Positions 37,500-50,661 of a stretch of DNA of 64,000 nucleotides are shown here, in pieces. How positions within the stretch are numbered: position 1 is the first letter of the stretch; each line of letters starts with the position of its first letter. The notes below the pieces were generated by a model. It was not told where the DNA came from. It did not search any database and saw only the letters and a list, made by a program, of their open reading frames with translations. The DNA is from Cycas panzhihuaensis. Its lineage: Eukaryota; Cycadophyta. The DNA lies in assembly GCA_023213395.1 (NCBI GenBank), contig CM041465.1, positions 159,161,741 through 159,225,740 on the forward strand. The letters run 5' to 3'. Made by a program: the position numbers and the translations under genes.

Positions 37500-39600
37500 G
37501 AGTCTGGCTAGGAGAACGAGAAGAGGAAGAAGAGTTCCGGGCGCCCTTCCCTTTGTCGCGGGAAGGGCGGGGATCAGGTGATCTTCCTCGGTTACGGTCG
37601 TTCTTGGTTTGGGGGTTGCGATCACGTTCCCCATGTTTAGGGAACGGATCCTTGTGAACGGGTTGGTCTAGATTAGGCCTTGAGGCCCGTTTGGGAGAGG
37701 AATCGCGTCGAGGGGCATCCTTTGGATCTTTGGGCCCTAACGTGAATCGTCATGGAAGCAATCCCCATGAATGGAACACCACTTCTTCTCAGCGGAGGGT
37801 CGACCTTCTCGCTTGGGAGGACTGGGCGTTCCCATTCCTGGGAAGAGGAGCTTGGGTAGTTTGTTGGACTTGTTTGTTTGAAGTAGGAGACGAAGGACCT
37901 TGAAGCTTGAGCTCCTTCATCGTGCAGCTCGAGCAGGCGTATAGGCGATGTGAGGGGATCTAAGGTCCTCTCGGTAGGATGAGAGGAAGACCGTCGGTGA
38001 GAAGGTTTAGTGTCTTTGGTAGGGGTGGTGCCTCACGGCGTTGTGAGGGCTTAAGAGGTTTCTTGAGACCGGCTTAGATCTCAATAGCCTCCAACGCCAA
38101 GCACTTGGCGATCAGCGGAATCACTGCGTGGTCGCCCCCATCTTGAGGACTTCCACGTGGACTTGGGGACGTGCATTGACAACAGTCACCCGCTCCTCGG
38201 GCAAAGTCGCCTTGGTGGAGTGAAGCGGATCGTGGAATCGCGCACAAAGTCACGATTCATCTCATCGTGACCTTGTTTGAGCGAGAGAAGGGATTTCATC
38301 CGCTCTCGAATGGGCGAGCTACATCAAAGTAATTGATGAACTCGTCCACCAATTCTTTGGAATGAATAGGCGAGTGGGCGGGAGACGATAAAACCATTTA
38401 AGGCGTCACCTGCAAGGATCGAGGAAAGAGTTTCATCAAAATATGGTCGTAAGCCCGATGTCGATGCATGCCATAGAGAAACTACGGACATGCTCATGGG
38501 TCTTCACGAAGTCCCATCGAATCTAGGAACTTGGGAGGATGAGGCGGCAAGTTGGTTCGCAACGCCTCAACCGAGAGAGGGTTGACCTAAAGTCCACGAA
38601 GGCGCGCCTTGCACGAACCGTAGGATCAACGAACATCGAAGTAGGTGGCGCGCAAGGAGGCGGATGGGGTAGGACACCCATCCCTCCTTGAGGAACCACC
38701 CTTCTTGACAAGGGCGTGAAAAGGCGCCTTGGAAGGGAGTCGATTCCCTTGCGAAGGCTGCGGATGGGCGCATTGGATGGCGGACAAGAGGGATGCGGGC
38801 AGGGTTACGCCCATACAGGCCACCCGTGGGTGGGGCCATTCCGTATGGGTGTAGCGGATCCACCCATAAGCAGAAGGCGGCTTCCCTACCCCCAAGGTTG
38901 AGAAGTATACCACAGGGAACGTGAGAAAGAAGCACCAACGCTACCGGGTTGGAGGATGCATGGGAACAGATCCCACCGATCGGGTGGAAGACTAGCAGGG
39001 CAACTAGGCCTACTAGGAGCAGCATGTGCCAGATTAGGAGACGGCACATTAGTTGGATCGGGAACGGGTATGCTAACCCCCAGCTGAGGGACAGACACAC
39101 CGTGAGAAGGCCTTAAGGCATTAGGGCCTTGACAAGGGATGGAAGGTGCCACACGTGCCCCCACTGCAGGAAACGAATGGGGCGTACGCGTAGGCACGAA
39201 AGGGTTTGTTGTTACAGGAAAGGCGGACGAGGATGAAGCGTGAGGGGGAGGAGCAGAGGAGGAAGAGGCTCCCCTGCGCAGGACACCCTCAAGCCATTCG
39301 GGACGTGGTTGAGAGCATGCCGCACGGCGGCATCCGTCGAAACCTCAAGCACGTCAACAGGAGGAGTCCCCACATACCCATAAGAGGTGATCGGGACCTC
39401 GAACAAGGCATGTCCATCTGAAGGTTCCTCATAAAATCACCCATCGCGTGGCAATCCTCGGGAGGAGCGGATCCCTCTGGCGTGGGTAGAAGGATGGGAG
39501 CACAAGAAAGGTGTTGATCGATCGGGTAGTAAAAGGTCGTCACCCTCTTGGGTGGACTCGGGAATAGCGAAGGAAGAGCTTGGGTTTCCATAGCAAGGCG
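37500..39600 (-). pseudogene. D gag pseudogene
   Basis: Just inside the 5' LTR. A Pro-rich N-terminal part (38720-39590) is followed by 'VPRFDGTS' (about 38515-38535), a stretch with 'ELVDEFINYFDVARPFES' (about 38305-38360) and 'KQGHDE', which follow gypsy gag order, and a zinc-binding-like 'WCSIHGDCFHDDS' (about 37750-37795). Several frameshifts; the order of motifs is intact over three frames, which suggests recent decay or consensus errors rather than old age. Confidence 0.78.
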
Positions 39601-39903
39601 GGATAGGTCAATCGGAAGAGTACCGTTTCATAGTCGGATCGGGAACCGACGAGGCAAGAAGGCTATACTCGGGGTCTTCTAACAAAGGGGTAGACCGCGC
39701 AACGACGAGAGAAGCAGGCGCATGCAAGGTCGGCCAAGCGATGTCGAGGAAAGAGAAGGAATGGTATAACACGCAGCGTTGGGGCGCCCAACGTGGAGGT
39801 CGAGCAGTATAGAAAGGATCACACGAGTAGCGAAACCAGCAGAGAGGCGAGACTAGCTCCCTTCTTGGCGGTCCCAGTATGGTCGCCCGATGGAGCCAGC
39901 TAC

Positions 39904-42431
39904 TGGGATAACCGCCCGATAAGCGCGGGAGAGATGGTGGCAAGCGGTAGGAAGTGGAACCTACAAGGCAAGCAACTACCAGAGGCGCCCGTCTTGGCCG
40001 GGCCGAGTTCGGGATGCAATGGAGTATGGCTACTCTTGGGTGACCCCTCACCGCCTTGAGCGAAGGGCGAAGATCGTGGGGACGAAACCGGGTTGACACA
40101 GGAGTAGGCCCCTCCACCCTTGGGTGGCGGAAGGAGAGAGAAAGAACCTAACAAGGATAGGCCAAGAACAATCCTATGCAATCTAGCAGGGTATCTGACG
40201 ATCACGGGAAGCAAGGCGCTCGTGCGGTCAAGGAAGAGGGAGGAAGGGTAAGGGGGAAGAAGACTCCTACAACCTTTCCTACGAATAACAAAAGTACATG
40301 CAACAAGGCAAACAAATCGCAAACCAATACAAAAAAGCAATTTTCCCTTTTAATCTTTCGATGTTCTAATTACTAGGAAAGGAATAAAAGGAGGAAAAAA
40401 GACCAGGGGTGCGAAGGGGAACAAAGCGTGCACCTGGGCCGAAGGCGTGAGAGATGGCGTAGCCTTCAGAAGGAGCACCCAACCACTCCGCAGTGCATCT
40501 GGGACGTGAAATGTGGCGGCGGCGAAAGGGGCTTCCTTACCTTCCCGGGAAAAGTAAATGCGATCTAGAAGGAAGGAAAGAAACGCTAACTAGCAAATGA
40601 GATAGCATAAAATATAACACATGCAAGGACGCTTCAGGTGGAAGGGGGCAGCAGCAACGTTCTCCTGGCGTCCCGAGTACCATGGCAACAAAGGTCTCCC
40701 TCTTGGGGAGACACCTATATGCAACACAAAGATCTAGCAATATATGTCTAACAACATAAGCGAGAGTCTAAATGTACATGCATCTGTTAGTCCAATAAGG
40801 AAAATACCAAGAAGAGCGATCTAAATGAAAGGAAACAACAAGGTAAGCCTCGGGTGGCCTCACCGCATGCAAATGGTACCCAAACCTCTCCCAGAGCCAC
40901 GGGCAGTGAGGAGAAAGTCAAGACTCAAGGGTGGAAAAGCAGGTGCAAGAAGGGGCAAGAAAGACCCAAAGACACCCACGGGAACCGGATGCTACGGGAG
41001 CAAACCGTAACCGGAGCAAAGGTGGAGCAGAACCCGCGGTTGGGGCCTATGGATGGCACCCAAACTGAATAAAGGGTCCCAAATCGGTCGCAACTTGTGG
41101 CAGTGGTTTGGGCAACCAAGGGAGCCTTGAACCCTTGTTTGCAAGCCAAGAGTAGCAGGCGAGAGGGAGGCTTTGGAGGGCTTTGAGCCGCTTAGGGAGC
41201 GTGGCAGGTGGTGCGGAATCCACCCAGCTCCTCTCCAAAGCCTATGCAACCTCAACGCCACGCCTTGGGCCAGAAAGCAGCAAGCGAGAGGGAGAGTGGT
41301 ACAGCAGTCCTCAAGAGGGAGGAAAACCAACTCTCAAGCAACAAATGAAAACAAATAAGCTGAAGTGTAGATATCACCAAAACAAATACAAAGTGAAGAG
41401 TACACGGAAAGGGAGGCAAGGATTTGCCCGACCAAAAGCGTGAAGAAGGGTGGAACAAACGACCCGGATCTGGAGTAGAGCGGCTAGGGGCCTGCTATGG
41501 AGGTGGAGCAGGAAACACACGCAAACGGGAGCTCGTGGTGCTGGGTAGAAAAGCAGTTGGAAACCGCTTCAAAGGAGCCCTCTCCAGGCGTTTGGGCTGA
41601 GAGAATGTCTCAGCCAAGCCAAAGGAGAGGCTGGTATGAAGAGTGCAGTCCGATTGTTGCGACAACAATGAGAAGAGAGCAGAGCAGGAGAGTGTTCCTC
41701 TTGAGAGTAAATCCAAAAGTGAGCCAAAAAAGATCCAAAAAAGAGAGCCAAAAGATGTTTAAGTACTAAAGCAAAGCCCTAAAGTACGCGAATAGGGCAC
41801 GGCTGGGAGGGAGAAAAGGCGCGAACCACGTGGCAGTTTCGCAATAAATGCGAAATTGCCACGGCGGATTTTAAAAAGCAAAGCGAGAGATCGTCTGCGG
41901 AAACTTTAGCGATGCATGAATATTCCAGTGATGCACGAAAATTCGGCGATCTGCGAAGATCACTGGCAGCGAAGATTACGGCGGTATGCACCAGGAGACA
42001 CAAATGGGGCCCACCAACCGGTCAGCCGGGGCAAGCAAAAAAAGGCTAAAGGACAACTAAAACACCCACCCGGAGCAAACAAGCCAAGAAAGCGGGCCCA
42101 CGGGAGGCGAAATAGGCCCCAAATGAGGTGGCAAGCTAACCAAGCGACGATGAGACATCACACGGGTGGGGTGGCGCAAACCCGGTGGATCCGTGAGAGA
42201 GGAGGCGGATGAAGTAAATGTCACGGTCACGGGGTGCCACACTCGCTAAGAGTGTGCCCTGCTATAGTCGTCATAAATTTGAACATAGGTGTGGACGACG
42301 ACCGTGCCGCCGAAGTCATACGCATGCAAATATGTAGCGCATAATCGGTACATAAAAGTGATGATAATGCTAGAGACATACCTGCACTTACCTGAGTCGG
42401 TGATTCCGTATCCATTCCGAAGCCGGAAGCA
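39904..42431 (-). repeat. 5' LTR of D (2,528 bp)
   Basis: Minus start TGCTTCCGGCTTCGG, minus end GGTTATCCCA. Starts and ends define the unit TG...CA. The interior side begins GTAGCTGGCTCCATCGGG (minus), where a PBS is expected; I cannot assign it to a tRNA. Confidence 0.9.
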
Positions 42432-43316
42432 AATCTAAAATATCTTGTGGAGGATCATTGTACTTTGTTACATTTATAGATGATTACTCTAGAAAGGTAT
42501 GGATCTATTTTTGAAAAGGAAATCTGAAGTTTTCAATGTGTTTAAGCAGTTCAAGGCTCTAATTGAGAATAACACTGGTAAGTCAATCAATGTTTAAGAA
42601 CTAATAATGGAGGTGAGTTCAACTCCTTGGAGTTTGAGAACTATTGTAGAGAAGATGGGATCGAAAAGCACAAGACCAATAGTTATACTCTGCAGCAAAA
42701 TGGCATTATTGAACACATGAATAAGACACTCTTAGAAAGAGCAAGAAGCATGCTAAGTAATGCTGGAGTGGAGTAAGGCTTGTGGGTAGAATCTATTCAA
42801 ACAACTTGCTATTTGGTAAATAGGTCACCATCACTTGTAATAGATTGTAAGATTCCTAAAGAGGTATGAACTGGACATCCATGTAACTATTCAAATTTGA
42901 GAGTTTTTAATTGTGATGCTTATGCCTAGACTGATAAAAGTAAATGTTCAAAGTTAGACCCAAAATCAAAGAGATATATCTTTGTTGGTTATGGTGATAA
43001 AGATGGTGTGAAGGGATACATGTTGTGGGATCCTACTGCCCACAAAATCACCATTAACAGAGATGTTATATTTGATGAATCTTCTCCTATAAAATCAGAC
43101 AGTGTAGAAGTTGAAGTAAAATAGGAGCAGAAAGTTGAACATCAACAGGTCAAGTTTGAAACCCAGCCATCTTTGGAATTAGAAGAGTAACAAGATCTTT
43201 CTAAAGATGAATTTGCAACAGATTTACAAGAGTATATGCACACTCCTCTACTAGTAGTTAGAATATCTACTCAAGTTAGTCATCCGCTTGACAGGTACAA
43301 CCCATCTATTTCTATT
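42432..43316 (+). pseudogene. copia C pol part 2: integrase core
   Basis: Resumes the integrase core cut at 31500: 'GGSLYFVTFIDDYSRKVW' (42454-42507; catalytic Asp in FIDD), then 'TNNGGEF' (about 42601-42620), 'QQNGIIEHMNKTLLERARSML' split around 42690-42750 with the catalytic Glu, and the C-terminal 'KLDPKSKRYIFVGYGD' (about 42953-43000). Stops and frameshifts. The frame runs to 'HPLDRYNPSIS' at 43285-43316 and is there interrupted by copia B. Confidence 0.9.
43236..43316 (+). repeat. 81-bp duplicated target of copia B, left copy
   Basis: Ends at the first base before B's 5' LTR. Matches 50985-51065, which begins at the first base after B's 3' LTR, with five substitutions. Confidence 0.93.
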
Positions 43317-43628
43317 TGAACGAGGTTAACGTATCAAGGTCATTTGTGTAGATTAATTATGTGACCTTAGGATATATTATTAGCATTAGTCTCTTAATGA
43401 AATGTATTTTATGTGCATTTAGATGTAATTTTAGGTTCATGTCATTAGGCGGGAAAATCCTAACCCTAATGCTCACTCTCAGTAATAAAAGGAGAAATCT
43501 CAAGGAGGGAGTCATTATTCATTCTCACCTCCAAGCTTGCTCTCATATCTCGTTTCATCTTCTTTTTCATTCTCCATTGCCATTGTATGCATGTGAGTGA
43601 TTTATCTCTTAGATCCATCCTTCCTTCA
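43317..43628 (+). repeat. 5' LTR of copia B
   Basis: 312 bp, TGAACGAGGTTAACG ... CCTTCA. Confidence 0.95.
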
Positions 43629-43630
43629 TG

Positions 43631-43642
43631 TGGTATCAGAGC
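43631..43642 (+). other. Primer-binding site of copia B
   Basis: TGGTATCAGAGC, complementary to the 3' end of initiator tRNA-Met, two bases after the LTR. Confidence 0.95.
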
Positions 43643-45630
43643 TAGAAATGGATCTATTCATTCCATTCCACTTGCATGGAGTCATTTTGCATCTCCTTCA
43701 CCTTCAATGTGAAGTATTGAGAGTGCATTCCTTAATTTTTTTAACATTTTGAGAGCATAAAATCATAGTATTTTATATGTTACTACTTTGTACATGTGTG
43801 AAGAAATTTAAAGGTGAAGAATACAATGTTTTGAAGCCGTTCAGTTGCCGAAGTTTTTGAAGCTGTTCAGTTAAAGGCCCAAATTTTCATAAAAATTTAA
43901 CCATCTCAGAATTTAATAAAATTTGGCATGCAAGGTCACCTTCACTAGAGGATAATTTTTGTCTTCTAGAGCAACTTTAGATTCAACTTTAAATAGTGAT
44001 TTTTGGCTATGACAAAAAGGGTAAATTTTATGGATAAGTGATTTAGAGCAGTTTTCCTAATGAAATCCTTCAATTATAAGCTGAAGATATGAAAGTTTTA
44101 TTAAAGGATTTGGTACATTTATGTCTTAAGATAATTTTAAGATAAGTCTCATCAAATTTCATCCACTGGTTAGTGAGATCTATGCAATTTTCTCACGGTT
44201 GCTGATTTTGCCTACTCAACCCCATAAAGGACCTTGCAAGGGCATTTCGGGTACATTTTTGGCAGATTTTACAGATGGTACAGAAGGGAAAGTTAATATA
44301 CATGTCAAAACTTAACTTTTAACATATTGAAGTCAAGATTCTGAGATAGTTGATCTGGCATGATTTTACTTTGGTGTTTTTTTAGGCAGAAAAGTTTTTG
44401 TTCCTTTTCTAAAATATGACTTCACAAATCTATCAGAAACGAAATTCTAAACACTTTTTCCTTCTGTCATAAATTCATATTTTATCATTTAGGCCTTCAT
44501 ATTTGTAATTTCTAAAAATTTACCCATTTATAATTATTTGTAAATTTTGTGAAAAAATCACAAAATAGGACAAAATAGCATGCATATAGATTTAGAAAAA
44601 TCATCATTTTAGGGGCAAATTGATCCACTTTTTAGCCCATTGTGGATTTTGTATCAAAACTTCTAAACTCATATTTAGAAACATTGTATTAAAGCAAGGG
44701 AAACCTTGGATTGGAAGTAACATCCAGTTCCCCTGCTAAATCTAGCATGCTTTTCTATTTGCATACATAACATAAAGCATCACAAAAATAGCAATAACAA
44801 TAAAGCATCACAAAAGCAGCAACAACAACAAAGCATCATAAAAGTAGCAAGAACAATAAAGTAAGCATGAAAAGCAAGCAAGCACATTTGGCAAGTTTTT
44901 ATTTTAGTTTTCAGTTATACGGAAACATCTTACACTATTCCTAAAAGGAATCTCATCCGTATGATTTATACCGCCAGTTCTTGACTTGTGTGCACACTCG
45001 TCTTGGTTGAAATAGACTAAGGTTGGCTGAAGTCCAGGCTCTAAGGGAGGTGTGAGTTTCATACTAGGTCTGGTCTTAACCGAAATAGTGGTGGAGGGAC
45101 AGGTTAGCTATACCTATAGCCTCCAATCAGGGATAATCCTTATAACCACCTAGGAAAATTGAAAACCTTAATGTAAGATTAAAATTAACTTGGTCCAATA
45201 TCAGTCATAGCCGTAGGATACACAGTACTGTTTGACTCTTTGGAGGAGGTATATAGCTACTCATTGGTGAACTGGGTGAGGACTGGGAGTACCTAGGCTC
45301 CACTGTGACTTGGATTTCATCACCAAGCACAGGTGCTGGTATCGTAGGTGAAGGCCCTAATAATATACTAGAAGCCTTAGGCACCTACATTTGGACATAA
45401 GTGAGAGGTTAGTGGCATGACACATCACCACTCTTTACCAGCTGTACATTAGGCCTCATTCTTACATCATTACTTATATTCATTTTTTTATATAATTGTT
45501 GGAAAATAGTTAATCATTACTTGCTTCTCATCATAATAATCATTTCTACATCCCTGCTGCGCCAGGTGTATTAGCCATACATGTCAGTGGCACATACTTC
45601 TATCATCTCTTCTACTTCTTTATCATCACT
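43643..45630 (+). other. Noncoding leader of copia B
   Basis: 1,988 bp between PBS and gag ATG, without a coding frame. Short near-tandem AAAGCATCACAAAA-type repeats lie at 44775-44880. Conserved in copia A at 2760-4701. Confidence 0.75.
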
Positions 45631-46836
45631 ATGTCATCTCAATTTAAGCAAAATGTTAACTACATATTGAATGGCAAAGAAAATTGAGATATATGGTACA
45701 CTAGAATTAAAAATGCTGCAAAATATAAAGGCCTTTGGAGAGCCCACTTGCAGCCTACATCCATCACACCAGCAATAGCTACAACAACTGCTTCGAGTGG
45801 ATCTGCCCCAACAGCTCCTATAGATGCTGCAGCTAAACTATAATGGGAGATAGATGATGAAAAGATTCGTGCAGGAATTTTGTTGGTCATTGATCACTCC
45901 TTGCACAACTTGATAAACGAAGAGGAACATGATATAGCCTGGAAGGTCCTAGAAGTTCTTAGAAAGAACTTTGATATAAAGTCATATTTAGAATTTATTC
46001 ATCTTGTTTTGAAAATAAACAAATTAAAAATACAAAAGGGACGAGCTCATGAGACAATAAATCTCCTTTGACCAATCAAACAAGCAATTGACAAAGACTT
46101 TAAGATCCAATGCATCACTTGGGAATTTTTGATCCAGTCATGTTTACATGTCCCTGATTATAAAAACTTGCTTGGAAGTCTTCAATCTAGTGGACCATTG
46201 AAGACACTCAACTTCGAAGCACTTGCTGAGAAGTTTATAAAATTTGACAAAACCTTTGATACAAACTTTGTAGCCTCTGACTCTCTTCCAGATGTAGCAT
46301 TTGAGGTAGAAGAAGAAGTTTATTACACAAAAAATCAAGGTCCCTCTTATGGCAGAGGAAATAACCAAGCAAGAGGAAGAGGAAGAAATATGGGAAATCA
46401 TCCACAAGGTCAATCAAACCCTCAATCACAATCTCGACAGTTTCAAGGCCAAGGGCCACCTCAACAAAGAGCAAGATAGTCATGCTAAACTAGTACTTCT
46501 TTAGGGATTGGTAATCAAATCATTATGTATGATCGGTGTAACCGTAAAGGATACTTAGCAAAATATTGCAGAACTGCCACTTATAAGATGGCCAAGTTCC
46601 AACCAAAACATGGAGCTCACAATGTTGAAGTAACTTGTGAAGAGTCCTTTAGTGGTGTAGGTTTTGTACAAGCACACATTCAAAGAATTGAGGGATCTTC
46701 AGCATCAAATGCTATTGACTAACCAAAGAGATTCTTTTAAGCTTAGTGTGGATATATCACTTGTGAATTCCCTTCACCAATACCAAGCCCTATTGGAATT
46801 GTCAATAGTGTGGCTTAAATCGATGGACAGTGGATC
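45631..46836 (+). pseudogene. copia B gag pseudogene
   Basis: Begins ATGTCATCTCAATTT (45631). Readable: 'NGKEN.DIWYTRIKNAA', 'WEIDDEKIRAGILLVIDHSL', 'LQSSGPLKTLNFEALAEKFI' and an Arg/Gly/Gln-rich RNA-binding part (46340-46480), then a decayed zinc knuckle 'DRCNRKGYLAKYC' (46528-46570) whose first Cys is Tyr. Stops at 45687, 45841, 46069 and others. Would package element RNA. Confidence 0.88.
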
Positions 46837-49800
46837 ATGGACACAGGAGCAACTCAACATATGACATGCAATCACAGTCTATATCAAACATTTGACTCAA
46901 ATGTTCATGGAGTTGTTCACATGGCTGATAAATCACAACAACCTGTTGAAGGAATTGGCAACATTCGCCTGAAACTCCCAGGCTTAGAAAATTTTACATT
47001 GTTTGATGTCTTATACATACCCAATCTCAAACAAAACCTACTCTCTTTATCCACACTTGTTTCTTGTGGATTTGATCTAAGTATAACTGCAAATGACTAG
47101 ACTCTTAAGGTCATTCACCCTCCAACTAATTAGGTGGTTTTGACTGAACATCTCTTTGGCAAACTCTTTCAACTAAATGACTCTCCATCTTCTGAAGCCC
47201 ATTGTGCCCAAAGCCCTTATGTTGATGAAGAATTTGCATTTAATTCCATCTTGACCCATCCAATGTTGTCACCAGAAGCTCTTCGGCATGCTCATATGGG
47301 GCATGTTCATATTTATAGACTTAGAGATCTTTCTAATACTCTTCCAAACCTTCCAAAGTTTTCCTCTAAGCCTTTTAAATGTGAAGCTTGTATCATTGCC
47401 AAATCTCATCGACAACCCTTTCCCAAAATTTAGTGGAAATTGAGCCATCCATTGCAATTGGTACACTTTGATTTATGCAGGCCAATGCCCATTCCTTCAC
47501 TAAAGGACATGCTATATTACATCTCTTTCATTAATGATTTCACTAGAAAAGTATGGGTAGCTTTTCTACATAAGAAAGATAAAGCATTTCGTATATTCCA
47601 GGAATTCAAAGCCCTCACTGAAAAAGAGTCAGGTTATCAACTCAAATGTCTTCGAACTAATAATGGTGGTGAATATACCTCACATGAGTTTGAAAGCTAC
47701 CTTTGAGACTATAGCATCAAGTATCAAATAACAGTAGTAGGTATCCCATAACAAAATGGAGTTGTCGAGTGCATGAATAGGACAATCATGAACATGGCTC
47801 GTGCTATGTTAATATATAAAAATGTACCTGCCTATCTATGGACTGAAGTAATCTGGACAATTGTTTATTATATCAATGCTGTTAGCCCATCAAAGGAAGT
47901 ACAACCACCTAATGAAAAGTGGTCAGGACAAGCCCCCATTGTTTACTACTTTAGAAATTTTGGCTCTACATACTATGCCCATATTCTGGATGCAGATTGA
48001 AATAAACTCCAGCCAAGGGCACTTAAAGGCATTTTTGTTGGATCCCCTATGGATAAGAAAGGGTAAAAGGTCTTCATACCTTCACAATGAAAAATCATCG
48101 TTACTAGAGATGTCGTTTTTGCAGAGACAGAGGATCAGTTACTTAAATTAGACTCTATAGTACCCTCACGCCACTATAATAATGTTATCAAGTATGATGT
48201 TTAAATTCTAAAATTTGGGGGGGGGGGGGGGGGGGAATAGATATAAATTACTCCAAATCATGGAAGCTGACAATAGAGCCTTGGAGGATACAAGTTGTGA
48301 CTCTGAATAAATGAATGCACATCCAGCACCATCTTTTGAAAATAACAGAGTTGACAAAGGCAAAGCCATTATAGAAGAACCATCCTCTCTACCTTCAGTT
48401 AACAAAGGCAAAACAGTGGTAGAAGGACCATCTTCCTCAGGCACATCAACATCCTCCTCACAAAATAATCATTTTAATGAACATGATAAGAACCAAGAAG
48501 TTGGGGAAATGAGGACATCATTCCTAACTCGAGGATCTCGAGAGGCCCGCCAGCTCAATAAGGATATACGACCAGATGAGGTGGGAAAAACTAGCACTTG
48601 AAGTGCCCATAGAGAAAGGATGCAAGAATCATTATATACTGAGCTTGAACCAATGGAATTGCACCTTACTCTTAATGAAGAGCCCTTAACGTACCAAGAA
48701 ACCCAGAAGCATACAAATTTTGGAGAAATGCCATGAACAAAGAGTACCAATCTCTTATCAAGAATGGTACATGGGAGCTCGTTGATCTACCACTTGGCAG
48801 AAAGGTAGTTCAAAATAAATGGGTGTTGAAAAATAAATATAGATAAGACAACACCCTTGAAAAGCACAAGGCGAGGTTGGTAGCTAAAGGATTTACACAA
48901 AGGAAAGGCATCGACTACACTGAAGTCTTTGCACCTACAACCAAGTGGCCTATAATTAGAACTCTTGTGGCCTTGGCTCATCGAATGGTTGGAAAATCCA
49001 CCAACTCGATATTAAGACCGCATTTCTTAATGAAGATCTTGAAGAAGAAATTTACATGGCTCAATGAGAAGGATATGAGATCGAAGGTCAAGAGCATAAG
49101 GTTTGCAGGCTTAGAAAGTCCTTACATGGCCTTAAACAAGCCCCTTGCGCTTGGTTTGCCAAGTTGCCTGAAAGGATGAGGTAACTTAGATACGAGGTTT
49201 GTGACTATCAAGATATTGATGCAACGTTATTCATCAAGCGCCATAAGGATAAAGTCACTTATCTTATAATCTTTGTGGATGACATGCTAGTAATGGATAA
49301 TAGTGAACAGGCAATAAGCCAACTGAAAAAGGACCTTGGTAAAACATTCGAATTGTCTGACCTTGGTTTGATGAAATATTACTTGGGAATTGAAGTAACA
49401 TAAAAGAATGGAAAAATTTTCCTCTCCCAAGAAAAATACATCAACGATCTTCTAACTAAGTTTTAGTTAGAAGATGCTTGACCAGTGATGTTACCTATGG
49501 ATCCTAACACCAAACTCTCAGCAGAAGATGACACTAGGGAGGTAGACGCAACACTCTACAGGAAAATTATAGGTAGTCTCATCTACACTACCAATACAAG
49601 GCTAGATATTATATACTTTGTCGACATTCTTGCTCGTTACATGATAAATCCTAAGCAGAATCATTGACAGGCAGCAGTGCAAGTGTTGTGATACCTTAAG
49701 ATGACCAGTAAATATGGTCTGTTGTATGAACTTAATTTAGACCTCAAGCTTTCTGTATACACAGACTCAGACTTTGTAGGAGATAAAGATACGAGAAGAT

Positions 49801-50183
49801 CTACGTCTGGGTATGTAACGTTTCTTAGAACAGCACTAATATCATGGAGATCCAGACGGCAGAAGATAGTTACAGATTCAATTACCGAAGCTGAATACAT
49901 TACTGGTTTTGAGACTAGTAAAGAGGTAATATGGCTGAGAAATTTATTGGAAACATTGAATATCACCCAAACAAGTCCTATGAGTCTTCATGTGGATAAT
50001 CAATCAGCAATTTGGATGGCAAAAAATCTTGTATTTCACGATCATACCAAACACATAAGTATGAAAGTCCACAGGATTAGGGAACTTGTTTATGATGGTA
50101 CAATTCAATTAGATTACTATCCCACAGTAGATTAAGTGGCTGATATCTTTACTAAACTGTTGCAAAGGGTGAAGTTTGAATAG
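46837..50183 (+). pseudogene. copia B pol pseudogene: protease, integrase, RT, RNase H
   Basis: Protease 'MDTGATQHMTC' (46837); pre-integrase 'HAHMGHVHIYRLRDL' and 'CEACIIAKSHR' (47285-47415); integrase 'FINDFTRKVWVAFLHKK' (47527), 'TNNGGEYTSHEFESYL' (47659) and 'QNGVVECMNRTI' (47753); a low-complexity linker with a 19-G run; RT '[16 protein letters not shown]' (48873), 'KSLYGLKQAP' (about 49115-49145) and the catalytic 'IIFVDDMLV' (about 49270), with Phe for the usual Tyr; RNase H 'YTDSDFVGDKDTRRSTSGY' (49757) and 'VDNQSAIWMAKN' (49995). Ends at 'QRVKFE' with TAG at 50181. At least a dozen stops and frameshifts. Confidence 0.93.
48217..48235 (+). repeat. 19-G homopolymer in copia B
   Basis: Uninterrupted run of 19 G in the integrase-RT linker. 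Copia A has a short C run at the homologous place (221-226), so it expanded by slippage, or its length is a sequencing estimate. Confidence 0.9.
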
Positions 50184-50661
50184 TTTCGAAGGCAGCTCGG
50201 CCTTAGGGCCTCCATCTTTGATTGATCAAAGAAGATGACAACAGGATCATCATACTCTATTCTCTTCGTGAAAACCCCTTGTAGGCATGGAAGAATAAGA
50301 GTAAGTCTATGCTCTATCCTCTTTGTGAAAACCCCATGTGGGCACAGAAAGATAAAGGTTGAACTTGTTTTAAAAAATTAGAACCTGTGAAAACCCAAAA
50401 GGGCATAGGGAATGACCAAATCATATATGGAGACTTAGCAGATTAAGCTACACATTTAAGTCACTTGGCTATCAGGCTACATCAAAGAGCCACCTTAGCT
50501 ATTTTGATTTATGAAAGGGGCTATAGATCTTAGAGAGTTTGTGGGTTTTTATTCCCCATGAGGGTTTTCCCACAAAAGTGTTATTTAGAATTTCAATGTA
50601 ATAATGAGGCTTAAATAAAGACCTCACAGAATAGATTTTCTGAAAATGACCTTCCACCATT
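50184..50661 (+). other. 3' untranslated part of copia B
   Basis: About 0.48 kb between pol stop and polypurine tract; contains a partly repeated phrase around 'TCTTCGTGAAAACCCC' (50263 and 50320). No coding signal. Confidence 0.7.

Larger units (their letters stand above)
31512..42431 (-). mobile_element. GC-rich Ty3/gypsy element D (Tat-like), internally deleted
   Basis: 10.9 kb with 2.5-kb LTRs at both ends, gag next to the right LTR and an RNase H next to the left LTR, so transcription runs on the minus strand. Interior 34069-39903: gag, protease, a pre-RT linker, then directly the C-terminal end of integrase and a trailing RNase H. RT, its RNase H and the integrase core are missing. GC content and CpG density far exceed the neighbours. 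It interrupts the integrase core of copia C. No clean TSD: flanks are ATTCA and AATCT, and an 11-base stretch at 31501-31511 is unexplained. Long LTRs, the protease-RT linker and the extra RNase H point to the Tat/Ogre lineage. Confidence 0.87.

Noticed and set aside
44775-44880. CRISPR-like or functional tandem repeat in the copia B leader
   Set aside because: Units of AAAGCATCA... are irregular, overlap each other and have no constant spacers; simple slippage in AT-rich DNA explains them.
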